Of a stretch of 54,112 nt of DNA, positions 34,412 through 44,126 are shown in pieces. The stretch comes from Deltaproteobacteria bacterium ADurb.Bin207 (GTDB lineage Bacteria; Myxococcota_A; Polyangia; Polyangiales; Polyangiaceae): assembly GCA_002070115.1 (NCBI GenBank), contig MWCO01000036.1, positions 1 through 54,112 on the forward strand, read 5' to 3'. How positions within the stretch are numbered: the first letter of the stretch is position 1; each line of letters starts with the position of its first letter. The notes beneath the pieces were generated by a model, which had not been told where the DNA came from, made no database searches, and saw nothing but the letters and a program-made list of their open reading frames with translations. The position numbers and the translations under genes are program-made.

Positions 34412-37069
34412 ATGCCGGGTGAATCCGGGGATGGGCCGCTGACCGTGGTCGATGGCTTGGCGATAGAGGCTTTGCGAAGTCTTTCGTTTCCCGTGGTCTT
34501 GGTTTCGGGGCAGGGGATGGTGCTGTTCATCAATGAGGCGGCATGCCATTGCCGTGGGGCCAAAGCCGCGGATTGCTTGAACAGGCCCGTGTGGGATGTG
34601 CTTTTCGAGCAGCGAGACGCCGAGCGAGTACGGCGAACTATCGTGCGGTGTGTGGCCGAGGGAGGTGAGATGTCGCTCGAGGCCATGCGGTCCGCACGCG
34701 GCTTTGTGGGACGGATTCGTTGGCAGTGGACTTGTTTTCAGGCGGGGAATGACCGGGCGGCGATGGGGGTGGCTTTCGATAGGGAAGCGGCTGCGACGAT
34801 CGACAATCATCTTCTCCTGGAAGAAACGAGTGCGCGAACGCTGTTGAAAGCCACGTTCGACCTCATATTCCGAATCGATCGACAAGGGCATTTTCTGGAA
34901 GTCTATGCGGCCCATGAGCGTCTTCTTTTCGTGTCGCCCGAGGAGATCGTGGGCCGTACGGTGCGCGAGTTGATTCCTGAACCGGTAGCCTCTCAGATGA
35001 TGGATTCGGTGTATCGCGCTCTGGACACGGGTTCGGTCGATACGATCCAATACTCTCTTCCGGTGGCGCCAGGTCATTTGTATTACGAGGCGAGGCAGAT
35101 TGCGGTCGGTGCCGACGAGGTTTTGGGTGTCGTTCGGGACATCACCAGACGCAAGCTATCGGAACAGGCCCTTCGAGATAGTGAGCAGCAATACCGGACG
35201 CTCATGCGGCGCGCATCCGATGCCATTGTCTTGATGGATGCCGTTGGGCAAGTCGTGGCGGTGAACCATCAAGCGTGCGAGATGACGGGCTGGCGGGAGG
35301 ATGCGCTTTTGTCTCGCAACGTGGCTGAGTTGTTGTCCGTTCAAGGAGGGGCAAGCATTACTTCGCTATTGCGTGAATGGACAGAGGAGCCCACGCGGGT
35401 CGACGTGCGTCTTCGGCGGCGCGATGGGGGGTGGTTGGATATCGAAATGAGCGCGAGTCGCATGCCGGATGGGCGTGTGCAGGCGATTTTGCGGGATGTC
35501 ACGGAGCGAAAACGAGCGCAAGACGCCCTCGAGCGATCGGAGCGAAGCTTTCGGTTGTTGATCGAGCGGGCTCCGAACCTCATCGCGGTGCATCAAGCCG
35601 GACGCGTGGTGTGGGTCAACGACGCGTTTTCTAAAAGCTTTCGGCTCGACAAATCGGAACTCATTGGTCGTCGGGTTGTGGATTTGGTTCATCCGGACGA
35701 TTGGGATGCCGTGCTGTCGCGGATGCGGAAACAAGAAGAAACGGCTGTTCCGAGCCTTGTCAGTGAGGAACGTTTCCTGCGGGAGGATGGGACGTTTTTT
35801 TGGACGGAGGCGGTAGGGATTCCTCTGGATTTTCAGGGAGTTCCTTCCAGCATCATGATTGCGCACGACGTGACGGAGCGAAAACGGGCGGAAGAAGAAC
35901 GGCGCGTGTTGGAGCAGAGGATCCAGCAGACACAAACGTTACAAAGCCTTGGTCTGCTCGCGGGGGGAATTGCTCATGATTTCAACAACCTGTTGATGGG
36001 TGTGCTGGGGAATGCGAGCTTGGCCTTGTTGGATCTTCCCGACGATCATCCCGCGCGCCATTACTTGCAAAGGATCGAGGCAACCGCGCAGCGCGCCGCG
36101 GAATTGACGAAACAACTCCTTGCGTATTCGGGAAAAGGTCAGTTTCTCATTGCTCCCATCGATCTGACCAAGGTCGTGGAGGAGATGAATCATCTGCTCA
36201 CGACGGTGATCTCCAAACGGGCAAGGGTGCAGTTGGAACTCGAAAGTGATTTACCCTCCATCGAAGCCGATATCACCCAAGTGCGGCAGATCGTGATGAA
36301 TCTCATCACCAACGCTTCGGATGCCTTGGAGGGGCGGGATGGAACCATTGTGGTTCGTACGGGCGTGATGCATGCGGACACGGCTTATCTGGCATCGACG
36401 TACATCGATGAGCGTCTCGACGAGGGGGAGTACGTTTTCTTGGAGATCTCGGATACGGGGCATGGAATGGATCGGGCTACGATAGGCCGGATTTTCGATC
36501 CTTTTTTCACCACGAGATTTACGGGTCGGGGGTTGGGCCTGGCGGCTGTGCTTGGCATCGTGCGGGCTCATCGTGGTGCGATTCGTGTCCATAGTGAGTT
36601 GGGTCACGGGACAACGTTTCGGGTGCTATTTCCAAAAATGGTTCGACAAGTGGAGAAGGACCTAGAAATAGCGCAAGAACATGCTGCAAGCGGTTCGGGA
36701 ACGATCCTGTTGGTCGATGACGAGTCGATTGTGCGAACGGTTGCGCGTTTGGTGTTGGAGCGTTTGGGGTTTTCCGTGGTGGAGGCCGAAAACGGCATGG
36801 AAGCGGTGGAGGTGTACCGCACGCATTTGGACCGTTTTCGTCTCGTGATCTTGGATATGACGATGCCCAGGATGGATGGGGAAGAGGCGTATCGAGCGCT
36901 TCGTTCGATCGAGCCGAAGGTTCGTGTGCTTTTATCGAGCGGATACGACGAGCGGGAGATGGTTCATCGGCTGGAGCCGGGCGATGCTCCAGGCTTCCTC
37001 CAGAAGCCTTATACGCCTTCGGAATTGACGGAGGCGGTATTCCGGATGCTTGGGGATTCGAAGGAGTAA
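34412..37069 (+). CDS. Multi-PAS hybrid histidine kinase
   Basis: ATG 34412 has AAGGAGA upstream. The 885-residue product has a weak PAS-like region (20-120), three further PAS domains (about 140-245, 258-370 and 377-490) and a HisKA region with H522 in AGGIAHDFNNLL. An HATPase_c domain follows (about 615-742, with ITNASDAL, DTGHGMD and GLGLA). The C-terminal receiver (763-880) has LLVDDES, the phospho-acceptor D815 and LQKPY. No membrane helix is visible, so it is a soluble sensor. No separate response regulator gene is adjacent. The ligand is unknown. Confidence 0.95.
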   Translation: MPGESGDGPLTVVDGLAIEALRSLSFPVVLVSGQGMVLFINEAACHCRGAKAADCLNRPVWDVLFEQRDAERVRRTIVRCVAEGGEMSLEAMRSARGFVGRIRWQWTCFQAGNDRAAMGVAFDREAAATIDNHLLLEETSARTLLKATFDLIFRIDRQGHFLEVYAAHERLLFVSPEEIVGRTVRELIPEPVASQMMDSVYRALDTGSVDTIQYSLPVAPGHLYYEARQIAVGADEVLGVVRDITRRKLSEQALRDSEQQYRTLMRRASDAIVLMDAVGQVVAVNHQACEMTGWREDALLSRNVAELLSVQGGASITSLLREWTEEPTRVDVRLRRRDGGWLDIEMSASRMPDGRVQAILRDVTERKRAQDALERSERSFRLLIERAPNLIAVHQAGRVVWVNDAFSKSFRLDKSELIGRRVVDLVHPDDWDAVLSRMRKQEETAVPSLVSEERFLREDGTFFWTEAVGIPLDFQGVPSSIMIAHDVTERKRAEEERRVLEQRIQQTQTLQSLGLLAGGIAHDFNNLLMGVLGNASLALLDLPDDHPARHYLQRIEATAQRAAELTKQLLAYSGKGQFLIAPIDLTKVVEEMNHLLTTVISKRARVQLELESDLPSIEADITQVRQIVMNLITNASDALEGRDGTIVVRTGVMHADTAYLASTYIDERLDEGEYVFLEISDTGHGMDRATIGRIFDPFFTTRFTGRGLGLAAVLGIVRAHRGAIRVHSELGHGTTFRVLFPKMVRQVEKDLEIAQEHAASGSGTILLVDDESIVRTVARLVLERLGFSVVEAENGMEAVEVYRTHLDRFRLVILDMTMPRMDGEEAYRALRSIEPKVRVLLSSGYDEREMVHRLEPGDAPGFLQKPYTPSELTEAVFRMLGDSKE

Positions 37070-37111
37070 CGGCAAGCCGAGGCTTGGTTCATGCTTGGGG
37101 TGTCGTAGGGG

Positions 37112-38644
37112 CTAGTTGGCGACGCGTTCGAGCCATCGAACCATCAAGAGCATGGTGAGCATGGAAAGGGAGCAGGCCACCACGAAAACGATCCAGGTCA
37201 ACCAGATGGGCACGGACTCGTAAAACATGGCTCCGATGAAGAGCAATTGGTTGCCGATGGCGGTGGCGCCCAGCCAGCCGCCTTGCATGATGCCCTGGTA
37301 TTGAGGGGGAGCGACTTTCGAGACGAAGGAGATGCCCAGGGGGCTGATGAACAATTCGGCGACCGTCAAGATGAAGTAGGTTCCGACCAGGAGCCACGGC
37401 GTGACCCGAGCGCTATCGGCGAGTCCCCCCATGGCTTCAACTTCTGACTTCGAAGGGAGGCCCCATGAGCCCAGGGACATCAATAGGTATGCGGCTGCGG
37501 CGATGCCCATGCCGATGGCAATTTTTTTGGGAGTCGACGGTTCGCTTCCTCGTGCGCGCAACCATCCGAACAGTCCCATGACGATGGGGGTCAAGGTCAC
37601 GATGAACAGGGGGTTGATGGACTGAAAGATCTCGGCGCCGTGGATGGAAACCAGGCCAAGATCGAGGTGAAGAGCAGATAAGTCCGTGTAATCCTTAGCG
37701 AAATATGTCAGCGTCAGACCGTTTTGATGAAACGAAAACCAGAAAAAAATCACGACGCCAAACACGGCAAACAGGGCATAGAGCCGTTGGCGGACTTCTC
37801 GGCGATCCATCTCGATGCTGGTCGTATCGCTTTCGGTTTTTGTTTTTTTCTCGGCGGGATTGGGAAATCCTTTTTTGCGGGAAAGGTAGATCGCCAGCGA
37901 TATGATCATCGCCACCACGGAAAATCCGAAGGCGTAATGGAATCCTTGCGCGAACACACCGAGATAGTTGGTGGCGAAGGCTGTCAGGTCGGTAGGGGGG
38001 GTGGTGGAGACTTGGGCGGCCAACTGCGTCAGTCGTTGGGAAGCCTCATGGCTGATGGTTCCATGCAGGTGGGCATGACACAGTTCCGGTAGGCTGGAGT
38101 TATATTCGAAGCCTTGTCGAGTGAGCCAGGCGTTACGGATTCCCACGGCGGCGATGGGAGAAAACAGCGCACCCACGTTGATGAACATATAAAACAGCGA
38201 AAACCCGGAGTCGCGCATCTTCGCGTACGTTTCGTTGTCGTACATCTGGCCTACCAACGCCTGCAGGTTGCCTTTGAAAAGACCGTTTCCAAAAGCGATG
38301 GTGAACAATCCGACGCAGGTGAGCACGAGAAATAGGGTTGGATTGGGTGATGGGGTTGGCGTGGGAATGGCGATCAACACATAGCCGAGGGCCATGATGA
38401 TCAATCCGACCAGGATGGTACCTTTGTATCTTCGGGTGCGGTCTGCAATGAGGCCTCCCACGAAGGCCAGGATATAGATCGAGAAGTAGAAAACGGAGTA
38501 GATGATGCCGGCGTGGGTCCCGCTTAGCCCAAACTTGGCCTGAAGAAACAGAACCAGGATCGCCATCATGGTGTAGAACCCGAAGCGCTCTCCCATGTTG
38601 GCGAGGGCCGCGGCGAGCAACCCCTTGGGGTGGTTCTTGAACAT
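37112..38644 (-). CDS. POT/PTR-family proton-dependent peptide transporter
   Basis: The ATG at 38644 has AAGGAGAC upstream. The 510-residue product has about twelve to fourteen membrane helices and the POT motifs: ERFGFYTMMAILVLFL with the conserved Glu/Arg, GGLIADRTRRYKG in the 2-3 loop, and a long Met/Gly-rich N half. It imports di- and tripeptides with protons. A large soluble insertion of about 40 residues (Lys/Glu/Thr-rich, near residue 295-320) precedes helix 8. It is convergent with the preceding kinase gene. Confidence 0.9.
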   Translation of the reverse strand: MFKNHPKGLLAAALANMGERFGFYTMMAILVLFLQAKFGLSGTHAGIIYSVFYFSIYILAFVGGLIADRTRRYKGTILVGLIIMALGYVLIAIPTPTPSPNPTLFLVLTCVGLFTIAFGNGLFKGNLQALVGQMYDNETYAKMRDSGFSLFYMFINVGALFSPIAAVGIRNAWLTRQGFEYNSSLPELCHAHLHGTISHEASQRLTQLAAQVSTTPPTDLTAFATNYLGVFAQGFHYAFGFSVVAMIISLAIYLSRKKGFPNPAEKKTKTESDTTSIEMDRREVRQRLYALFAVFGVVIFFWFSFHQNGLTLTYFAKDYTDLSALHLDLGLVSIHGAEIFQSINPLFIVTLTPIVMGLFGWLRARGSEPSTPKKIAIGMGIAAAAYLLMSLGSWGLPSKSEVEAMGGLADSARVTPWLLVGTYFILTVAELFISPLGISFVSKVAPPQYQGIMQGGWLGATAIGNQLLFIGAMFYESVPIWLTWIVFVVACSLSMLTMLLMVRWLERVAN

Positions 38645-38852
38645 CGTGTGTCTCCTTGCAAGGCCACTGCGACCTCTCGACTCCACCATGGTTGGGAAAT
38701 CGGCGCAGCGTGCCCCTGACAGAACCATCGAAGTCGGGTCGATGTCAATGTTCCTGAAAGACCAATCCCACGAGCCTTCGACAAGATGGTTTTGCCATGC
38801 CATCACGGTATTCGTTGCACTGCCTTGCTGTCTTTCGTAAGCCTATGGCCCC

Positions 38853-39365
38853 GTGCCCTGTTGCTGTGATCATCGAATTCGAGACTTGATCGATCAAGCG
38901 CGACGCAAAGACGTGATCGCTGCGTGGGCGATCGGGCTCGTTTGCGTGGTCGTAGGCGCGATGTTGTTTTGGCGCGCGACCGATACGACCGGCATGGTGT
39001 TTGGGTTTTTGTTTTTTCTCGTCGGAGCCATGGGGGGACTTGCGGTCTATCGTCTCGATGGGGGAAAGCTCAAACGGCTGTGGCAACGTTTACAACGACA
39101 ACCAGAGTTGGTCGTGTGGTTGCATGAATCATCGGTGGCCAATCGTCTACGACGGGGGGAGGCATCGGTATTCGTTTTTTTTATGGACCGTACCTACGTT
39201 CGAGTGACCCTTCCCAAGGCGCGGGCTTCCGAATTGATGCAATGGCTCATCGCGTGCTGTCCCCAGGCGCGACAGACCAGAGAGCTTTCTCTTTCCGCTT
39301 TGTTGGAACTCGAGTTGCAGTGGCGGAAAGATCCGGCGGCTTTTCGGAGCGAAACGTCGACCTGA
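38853..39365 (+). CDS. Small membrane protein of unknown function
   Basis: The product (up to 170 residues from a GTG at 38853; the start is uncertain, and a TTG at 38886 is possible) has two adjacent membrane helices (about 20-40 and 48-68). A soluble domain with Leu/Arg-rich and beta parts follows, including VWLHESSVANRLRRG. No family is recognised. Its stop is TGA at 39363-39365, directly abutting the opposite-strand stop of the PIN-PhoH gene, together forming TGATCA. Confidence 0.55.
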   Translation: MPCCCDHRIRDLIDQARRKDVIAAWAIGLVCVVVGAMLFWRATDTTGMVFGFLFFLVGAMGGLAVYRLDGGKLKRLWQRLQRQPELVVWLHESSVANRLRRGEASVFVFFMDRTYVRVTLPKARASELMQWLIACCPQARQTRELSLSALLELELQWRKDPAAFRSETST

Positions 39366-40673
39366 TCAAAGCAAATTGCTGGCGAGTTCCGCCAATTCGC
39401 TTCGTTCGCCCCGCGATAGCACCACGTGTCCCGCCACTTTTTCCTGCTTGAATCGATCGGTGACGATGGTGAGGCCATTGGAGGCGCTATCCACATAGGG
39501 ATTGTCGATTTGGTAGGGATCGCCGGTGAGCACGACTTTGGTGCCTTCGCCAGAGCGGGTGATGATGGTTTTGACTTCGTGGGGCGTGAGATTCTGCGCT
39601 TCGTCGACCACGAGAAACTGATGGGGCAGGCTTCGACCACGAATATACGTAAGCGGTTCGACTTGGATGAACCCTTCTTGGATGAGCTTGTGCATGGAAA
39701 GGTTCTTCTTGTTGGAGGAAGCGCTTATGAGAAGTTCCAGGTTATCGAAGATGGGCTGAAGCCATGGGTTGAGTTTTTCATCGACGGAGCCCGGTAGAAA
39801 TCCGATATCCCTTCCGAGCGGGATGATCGGTCGGCTTACCAGCACGCGAGAATAGGCTCCTTCATCGATGGTGCGTTTCAGCGCCGCGGCCAACGCCAGC
39901 AGGGTTTTGCCGGTGCCGGCTTTGCCGACCAGCGTGACGAGTTTGATGTTTTCGTCCAGCAGAAGATCGAGGGCGAAGGTTTGCTCTCGGTTGCGTGGAC
40001 GGATTCCCATCACATCGGATACGGAACGCAAGGGCATGATTCGTTGTCGAGACGCGTCCCACCTTCCAAGACCTCCGTGGGCATCACTGGAGCCTCGAAG
40101 TTGCACGAATACATTGGGGTTGAGTGTCATGCCCGGCGGCAAAGGAAGTTCGTGTTTTTCGTAGAACGTATCGATGGTTTCATCGGAAACGGTGATTTCC
40201 ACCGCTCCGGTATCCAACTGATCGATTTGCACCCGCTGGCTTTCATAGTTTTCAGGCGTAACTCCAAGCGCATCGGCTCGAATCCGCAAGTTCGTATCCA
40301 TCGTCACCAGCACGGTCCGATGGTCCGGAAAGCTTTTTTGAACATCGATGGCCGTTTGCAGGATGGCGTGGTCCGCATTCGTGGGATCGAGCGCCACCGC
40401 CAGATTTCCCCGTGTTTGCGGCAGAACCACCCGAAGAAAACCGCCATTGTCCAGAGGAACCCCATCGGCCAGCGAGCCATTGCGCTCGCGCAAACCGTCC
40501 AATAGCCGCGAAACGGTACGCGCGTTTCTGCCTCGTTCGCTGCCTTCACGCTTGAACTGGTCCACTTCTTCGATCACGAAGATCGGTATGAACACGGTGT
40601 TGTCTTCGAAGCGGAAAATCGCTTGCGGGTCATGGAGCAACACATTGGTGTCGAGTACGTAATTTTTCTTCAT
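39366..40673 (-). CDS. PIN-PhoH fusion (PhoH2-type) RNase/helicase-like protein
   Basis: The 435-residue product has an N-terminal PIN nuclease domain (VLDTNVLLHDP at 6-16, later VTMDTNLRIRADALG). A PhoH-type P-loop ATPase follows (GKAGTGKTLLALAA near 253-266, VDEAQNLTPHEVKTIITRSG near 374-393). This PIN-PhoH layout is the PhoH2 type, some members of which unwind and cut RNA. Length is normal. It abuts the convergent small membrane protein gene stop to stop, and is divergent from the lipoprotein gene at 40790. Confidence 0.92.
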   Translation of the reverse strand: MKKNYVLDTNVLLHDPQAIFRFEDNTVFIPIFVIEEVDQFKREGSERGRNARTVSRLLDGLRERNGSLADGVPLDNGGFLRVVLPQTRGNLAVALDPTNADHAILQTAIDVQKSFPDHRTVLVTMDTNLRIRADALGVTPENYESQRVQIDQLDTGAVEITVSDETIDTFYEKHELPLPPGMTLNPNVFVQLRGSSDAHGGLGRWDASRQRIMPLRSVSDVMGIRPRNREQTFALDLLLDENIKLVTLVGKAGTGKTLLALAAALKRTIDEGAYSRVLVSRPIIPLGRDIGFLPGSVDEKLNPWLQPIFDNLELLISASSNKKNLSMHKLIQEGFIQVEPLTYIRGRSLPHQFLVVDEAQNLTPHEVKTIITRSGEGTKVVLTGDPYQIDNPYVDSASNGLTIVTDRFKQEKVAGHVVLSRGERSELAELASNLL

Positions 40674-40789
40674 TCCCTATCTCCGATGCCCTACCCATGC
40701 CGACCGTACTCGGCTTCGCCAGATTCGCAAGCAACCAATTATCGTCACGAACGATGGAACCGATTAAAGATCCGGCTACACTAGCCCCC

Positions 40790-41857
40790 ATGCCTCGTCG
40801 CGTTGCGCCCATTGCGCTGCTATTTGCCGTGACCACGACGGTCTTTTCCGCTTGCCAACTGCCTGTTCCTCCCATGGATACAGCCGCGTTGCCCACGACC
40901 GTGACAAGCGCTAAGCCACTGTATATATTCACAAATCCTCCGTCGCGCCCCGCTTCCTCCTCGGCGCTGACCATCGTCGATGCGCCGCCCTCGCCCGCCT
41001 CCCTTCCCATCCTTTCCCATGTCGAAATGACCCGGGCGGCCATCTGTCCTCAAAAGCATTGTTGGCGATCTTGGGTCGTTCCGCGTCCCACGGAAGTCGT
41101 TTCCCCTCCTACCACACCCTATCCGGACTTTGGTGTCCCCTCACCGGTGGCCGTCTGGCAGGAGCAGCTTGGTCCCGGTGTCAAGCTCGATTTCCCCCGG
41201 GCAAAAGGCCTGGCGTTGCTTGGGGTTGTCCTTGAAGGGATAGTGACGGTAGCGCCCGCCGAAGGCTCCACACTCGCCGCCATCGATGCGTGGAATGCGT
41301 TCAGCGCTCCTGGCGCAGGCGTTGCGGTGACTGCCGATCCGGCCGCTGCCTCGGTGTTGTTCATGGCCTACTCCCTTGATTCCACCATCGACAAATCTGT
41401 GGCGGCACTGCGGGCAAACGACAAGGCCGTGTTTTGGGATCGACGCCCGGGAAGCTTCGCCGTGCAGGACTTGAAGCGAGCTGAACAACTTATGTGGGCG
41501 CAAGGCACGTCTCACGCGTGGATCGGTTTCGAGCCTGATCGATCTCCCCACGTATTTCTGGGCGCTCTTCGGCTCACGCAGTCCGATACGGCACCGCCGC
41601 TCGACAACGGTTGGGAGGTGCTCATCGTCTTGCAAGGTACGGCTACCCTTGCCTTGTCGGGCGAACGGGTGGAATCGAATGCCAACATTGCCCGAAACAT
41701 GGAGCTGCAACCAGGACAGGTCGTGACCATCCCTTCGAACGTGGCACGCACCGTGAATCCCGGTTCCTCACAACCGTGGTATGCCGTGCAGTTGTTCGTA
41801 CCACCCGGCCCTGAGCGTCGATACCGAGATCTCGTGCAGCAAAAAGAGGGGCCTTAA
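40790..41857 (+). CDS. Lipoprotein with cupin-like domains, coupled to a Ser/Thr kinase gene
   Basis: The ATG at 40790 begins a lipoprotein signal ending VFSACQLP; the upstream frame from 40697 lacks it. The 355-residue product has a Pro/Ala/Ser-rich leader and two beta-rich modules (about 120-215 and 245-345). Motifs such as LLGVVLEGIVTVAPAEG, then VLIVLQGTATLALSGERVES and LQPGQVVTIPSNVARTV, look like double-stranded beta-helix (cupin) folds. No metal-ligand His pair is clear. The kinase gene starts two bases after the stop, so the two are co-transcribed. Confidence 0.65.
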   Translation: MPRRVAPIALLFAVTTTVFSACQLPVPPMDTAALPTTVTSAKPLYIFTNPPSRPASSSALTIVDAPPSPASLPILSHVEMTRAAICPQKHCWRSWVVPRPTEVVSPPTTPYPDFGVPSPVAVWQEQLGPGVKLDFPRAKGLALLGVVLEGIVTVAPAEGSTLAAIDAWNAFSAPGAGVAVTADPAAASVLFMAYSLDSTIDKSVAALRANDKAVFWDRRPGSFAVQDLKRAEQLMWAQGTSHAWIGFEPDRSPHVFLGALRLTQSDTAPPLDNGWEVLIVLQGTATLALSGERVESNANIARNMELQPGQVVTIPSNVARTVNPGSSQPWYAVQLFVPPGPERRYRDLVQQKEGP

Positions 41858-41859
41858 TC

Positions 41860-43998
41860 ATGATGAAGGCGCCCTCTTTGCACTGCGCCATTTGTCATAC
41901 GGAGTATCCGCAAGGTTCCTTTCTTCACTGCCCCAGAGATGGAAGTCCGCTGCACGATAGCCAAGGCAGGGAGATTGGGAGGCTCGGACAGAACATCCTG
42001 GATCGCTATCAAATCCTCAGGTTCGTTGGCAAAGGAGGAATGGCGCAAGTCTACGAAGCGCAGCATGCGGCCTCCGGACGTCATGTAGCGATCAAGATTC
42101 TCAATCCTCGTCTTGCCTCGAATCCCGACGTCGCGCTCGAACGATTTCGACGTGAGGCTCAGCTATTGTCGCGCATCGCTCATCCCAATGTCGTAGCGAT
42201 TGAGGACTTTGGAGCTTTGGAAGATGGCGCCTTGTTCATGGTCATGGAATTGCTGCGTGGGAAAACATTGCAGCAATCCCTCGATGAGCGAGAGCCATCG
42301 GTGGCAGAGACGTGGGAGATCATTCTGCAAGTCTGCGAGGCCGTGCAAGCCGCGCACGATGTGGGCGTCGTGCATCGAGACATCAAACCCGCCAACGTCT
42401 TTCTCGAACCCCCTCTGCCTTCGGGAGCGTGTGTCGTCAAAGTTCTGGATTTTGGGATTTCGAAAACGATGGGCGAACAACGCGCGATGAACCTGACCAA
42501 AGCCGGTTCGGTCTTCGGTACGCCCGAGTATATGTCTCCCCAGCAAGCGCGAGGAGAAGCTGTCGATGCGAGTTCGGATGTCTATTCCATCGGCGTGATG
42601 CTCTATCGAATGCTCCTGGGCACTGTGCCTTTCACCGGTGACTCGTACCTGGAGGTGTTGATCAAGCACATCACCGAATCTCCCGTGTGGCCCGAGGATA
42701 TCGCGTCACGACGTCGACTTCCCGCGAAGGCCAAACAGGTGGTTTTGACCGCCCTCGCCAAGAAACCAAGCGAACGATTTCCTTCGGTCGATGCGTTTGC
42801 GCAAGCGATTTCATCGATGCGCAACGAGACGACGACATCGTATTCGATGGTCCATCAGCAGGTGGATTCCACGCGGATACGTAGCGTCACGCGCACGTCT
42901 TCCAGGCCTCCTTCTTTGTCCGCTACGGTTTCCATTGAACACGCAAAAGGGCTGGATGGGGAGGTGGTTGCGCTTGCCCCGGATGTGTTTTGGGTAGGGC
43001 GACGAACAGGAGGCGCGCTCGAATGCAACGCGTATCTTCGCGTTTATCATTCGGAAGAACATCGGTTTGCCGTTCTCATCGATCCGGGACCACCGCGGGA
43101 TCTGCACGTCATCGGGCAAAAGGTCGCTTCCGTGCTTGGATCGATCACGGACGTGGACCTGTTGTTCATCAATCATCAAGATCCGGACGTGGCTTTCAAC
43201 GCGGTCGCGTTACAAAAAATCAATCCGCGCGTTCATGTCGTCTGCTCTGAGCATACCTGGCGCTTGATTCATCTCATGGAATTGGAACCGCGACGCTACA
43301 GCGCGGTGGAGCAGTTTGCTCGTGCGACGATGCATTTGGTGACGGGCGACGAGGTGAGATTCATTCCCACGCCCTACTGCCATTTCCGAGGGGCGGTCAT
43401 GTATTACGACGTCTCGTCGAGGGTGCTATTTTCCGGCGACCTATTCGGAGGAGTCTCGAAATCCAGGGAATTGCTGTCCACTGGCGAGCCCTGGGATGGC
43501 GTCGATATGTTTCATCAGGTTTACATGCCCAGCGGTCGCGCTGTGCAACAAGCCATCGCTCGCGTTCGGCAACTCGATCCGCCCCCCCGATTCATCGCTC
43601 CCCAACACGGCGCCATTTTTGGCGAAGACACCATCGCGGCTCTTCTCGATCATCTCGAACAACTCCCGATGGGCCTGGATCTCGATAGCGGAGCCGAAGA
43701 ACCGGGGCGATTCGTGGGCGCTCTCACGATGCTCATCCGCTATCTCATCGGTATTGTAGGAAAGGATCTCGTGTTGGATCGGGTGCGGCGATTCGAGGGC
43801 GACGATACATTTCCGGCGATCCTGGTGTTGGATGAGCAGGGCGAGATTACGGGGTTGCGCATTGGTGCTCGATTGGCCGCCGTGTCGGTCCTGCGGACGC
43901 TGACCGAGATTGTTCCCTTCCCCTATCAAAATGAGTGGTTCGACATGATCGAGCGCGCCAAACGCATGTACGATATTTATTTGCCGTCCATCCGCTGA
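41860..43998 (+). CDS. Ser/Thr protein kinase fused to a diiron ODP/FDP-type metallo-beta-lactamase fold
   Basis: The 712-residue product begins with a Cys cluster (CAICHTEYP..HCPRD, 9-26, zinc-ribbon-like). A complete Hanks-type kinase domain follows (about 50-310): GKGGMAQVY, K79, HRDIKPAN with D174, DFG at 197-199, and GTPEYMSPQQ. A Ser/Thr/Arg linker (320-360) leads to a metallo-beta-lactamase fold of the oxygen-binding diiron (ODP, flavodiiron-type) family. Its ligand set is H439-x-D441-x-D443, then H508, D527 and H583, with spacing close to that of rubredoxin:oxygen oxidoreductase. There is no flavodoxin domain and no membrane helix. It could sense O2, NO or peroxide and phosphorylate proteins accordingly. 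It is read with the lipoprotein gene just upstream. Confidence 0.85.
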   Translation: MMKAPSLHCAICHTEYPQGSFLHCPRDGSPLHDSQGREIGRLGQNILDRYQILRFVGKGGMAQVYEAQHAASGRHVAIKILNPRLASNPDVALERFRREAQLLSRIAHPNVVAIEDFGALEDGALFMVMELLRGKTLQQSLDEREPSVAETWEIILQVCEAVQAAHDVGVVHRDIKPANVFLEPPLPSGACVVKVLDFGISKTMGEQRAMNLTKAGSVFGTPEYMSPQQARGEAVDASSDVYSIGVMLYRMLLGTVPFTGDSYLEVLIKHITESPVWPEDIASRRRLPAKAKQVVLTALAKKPSERFPSVDAFAQAISSMRNETTTSYSMVHQQVDSTRIRSVTRTSSRPPSLSATVSIEHAKGLDGEVVALAPDVFWVGRRTGGALECNAYLRVYHSEEHRFAVLIDPGPPRDLHVIGQKVASVLGSITDVDLLFINHQDPDVAFNAVALQKINPRVHVVCSEHTWRLIHLMELEPRRYSAVEQFARATMHLVTGDEVRFIPTPYCHFRGAVMYYDVSSRVLFSGDLFGGVSKSRELLSTGEPWDGVDMFHQVYMPSGRAVQQAIARVRQLDPPPRFIAPQHGAIFGEDTIAALLDHLEQLPMGLDLDSGAEEPGRFVGALTMLIRYLIGIVGKDLVLDRVRRFEGDDTFPAILVLDEQGEITGLRIGARLAAVSVLRTLTEIVPFPYQNEWFDMIERAKRMYDIYLPSIR

Positions 43999-44126
43999 GC
44001 GGTCTGCTCCTCGACCCGTTTTGCATCTCAAAACTTGGCCCGGTTGCCCGGAACGCCGTACGCCCTGCCACAATGGTGGTTCGCACGGGATAGCCACGTG
44101 ACGACGCCAACACGGAGGATTCAGGC

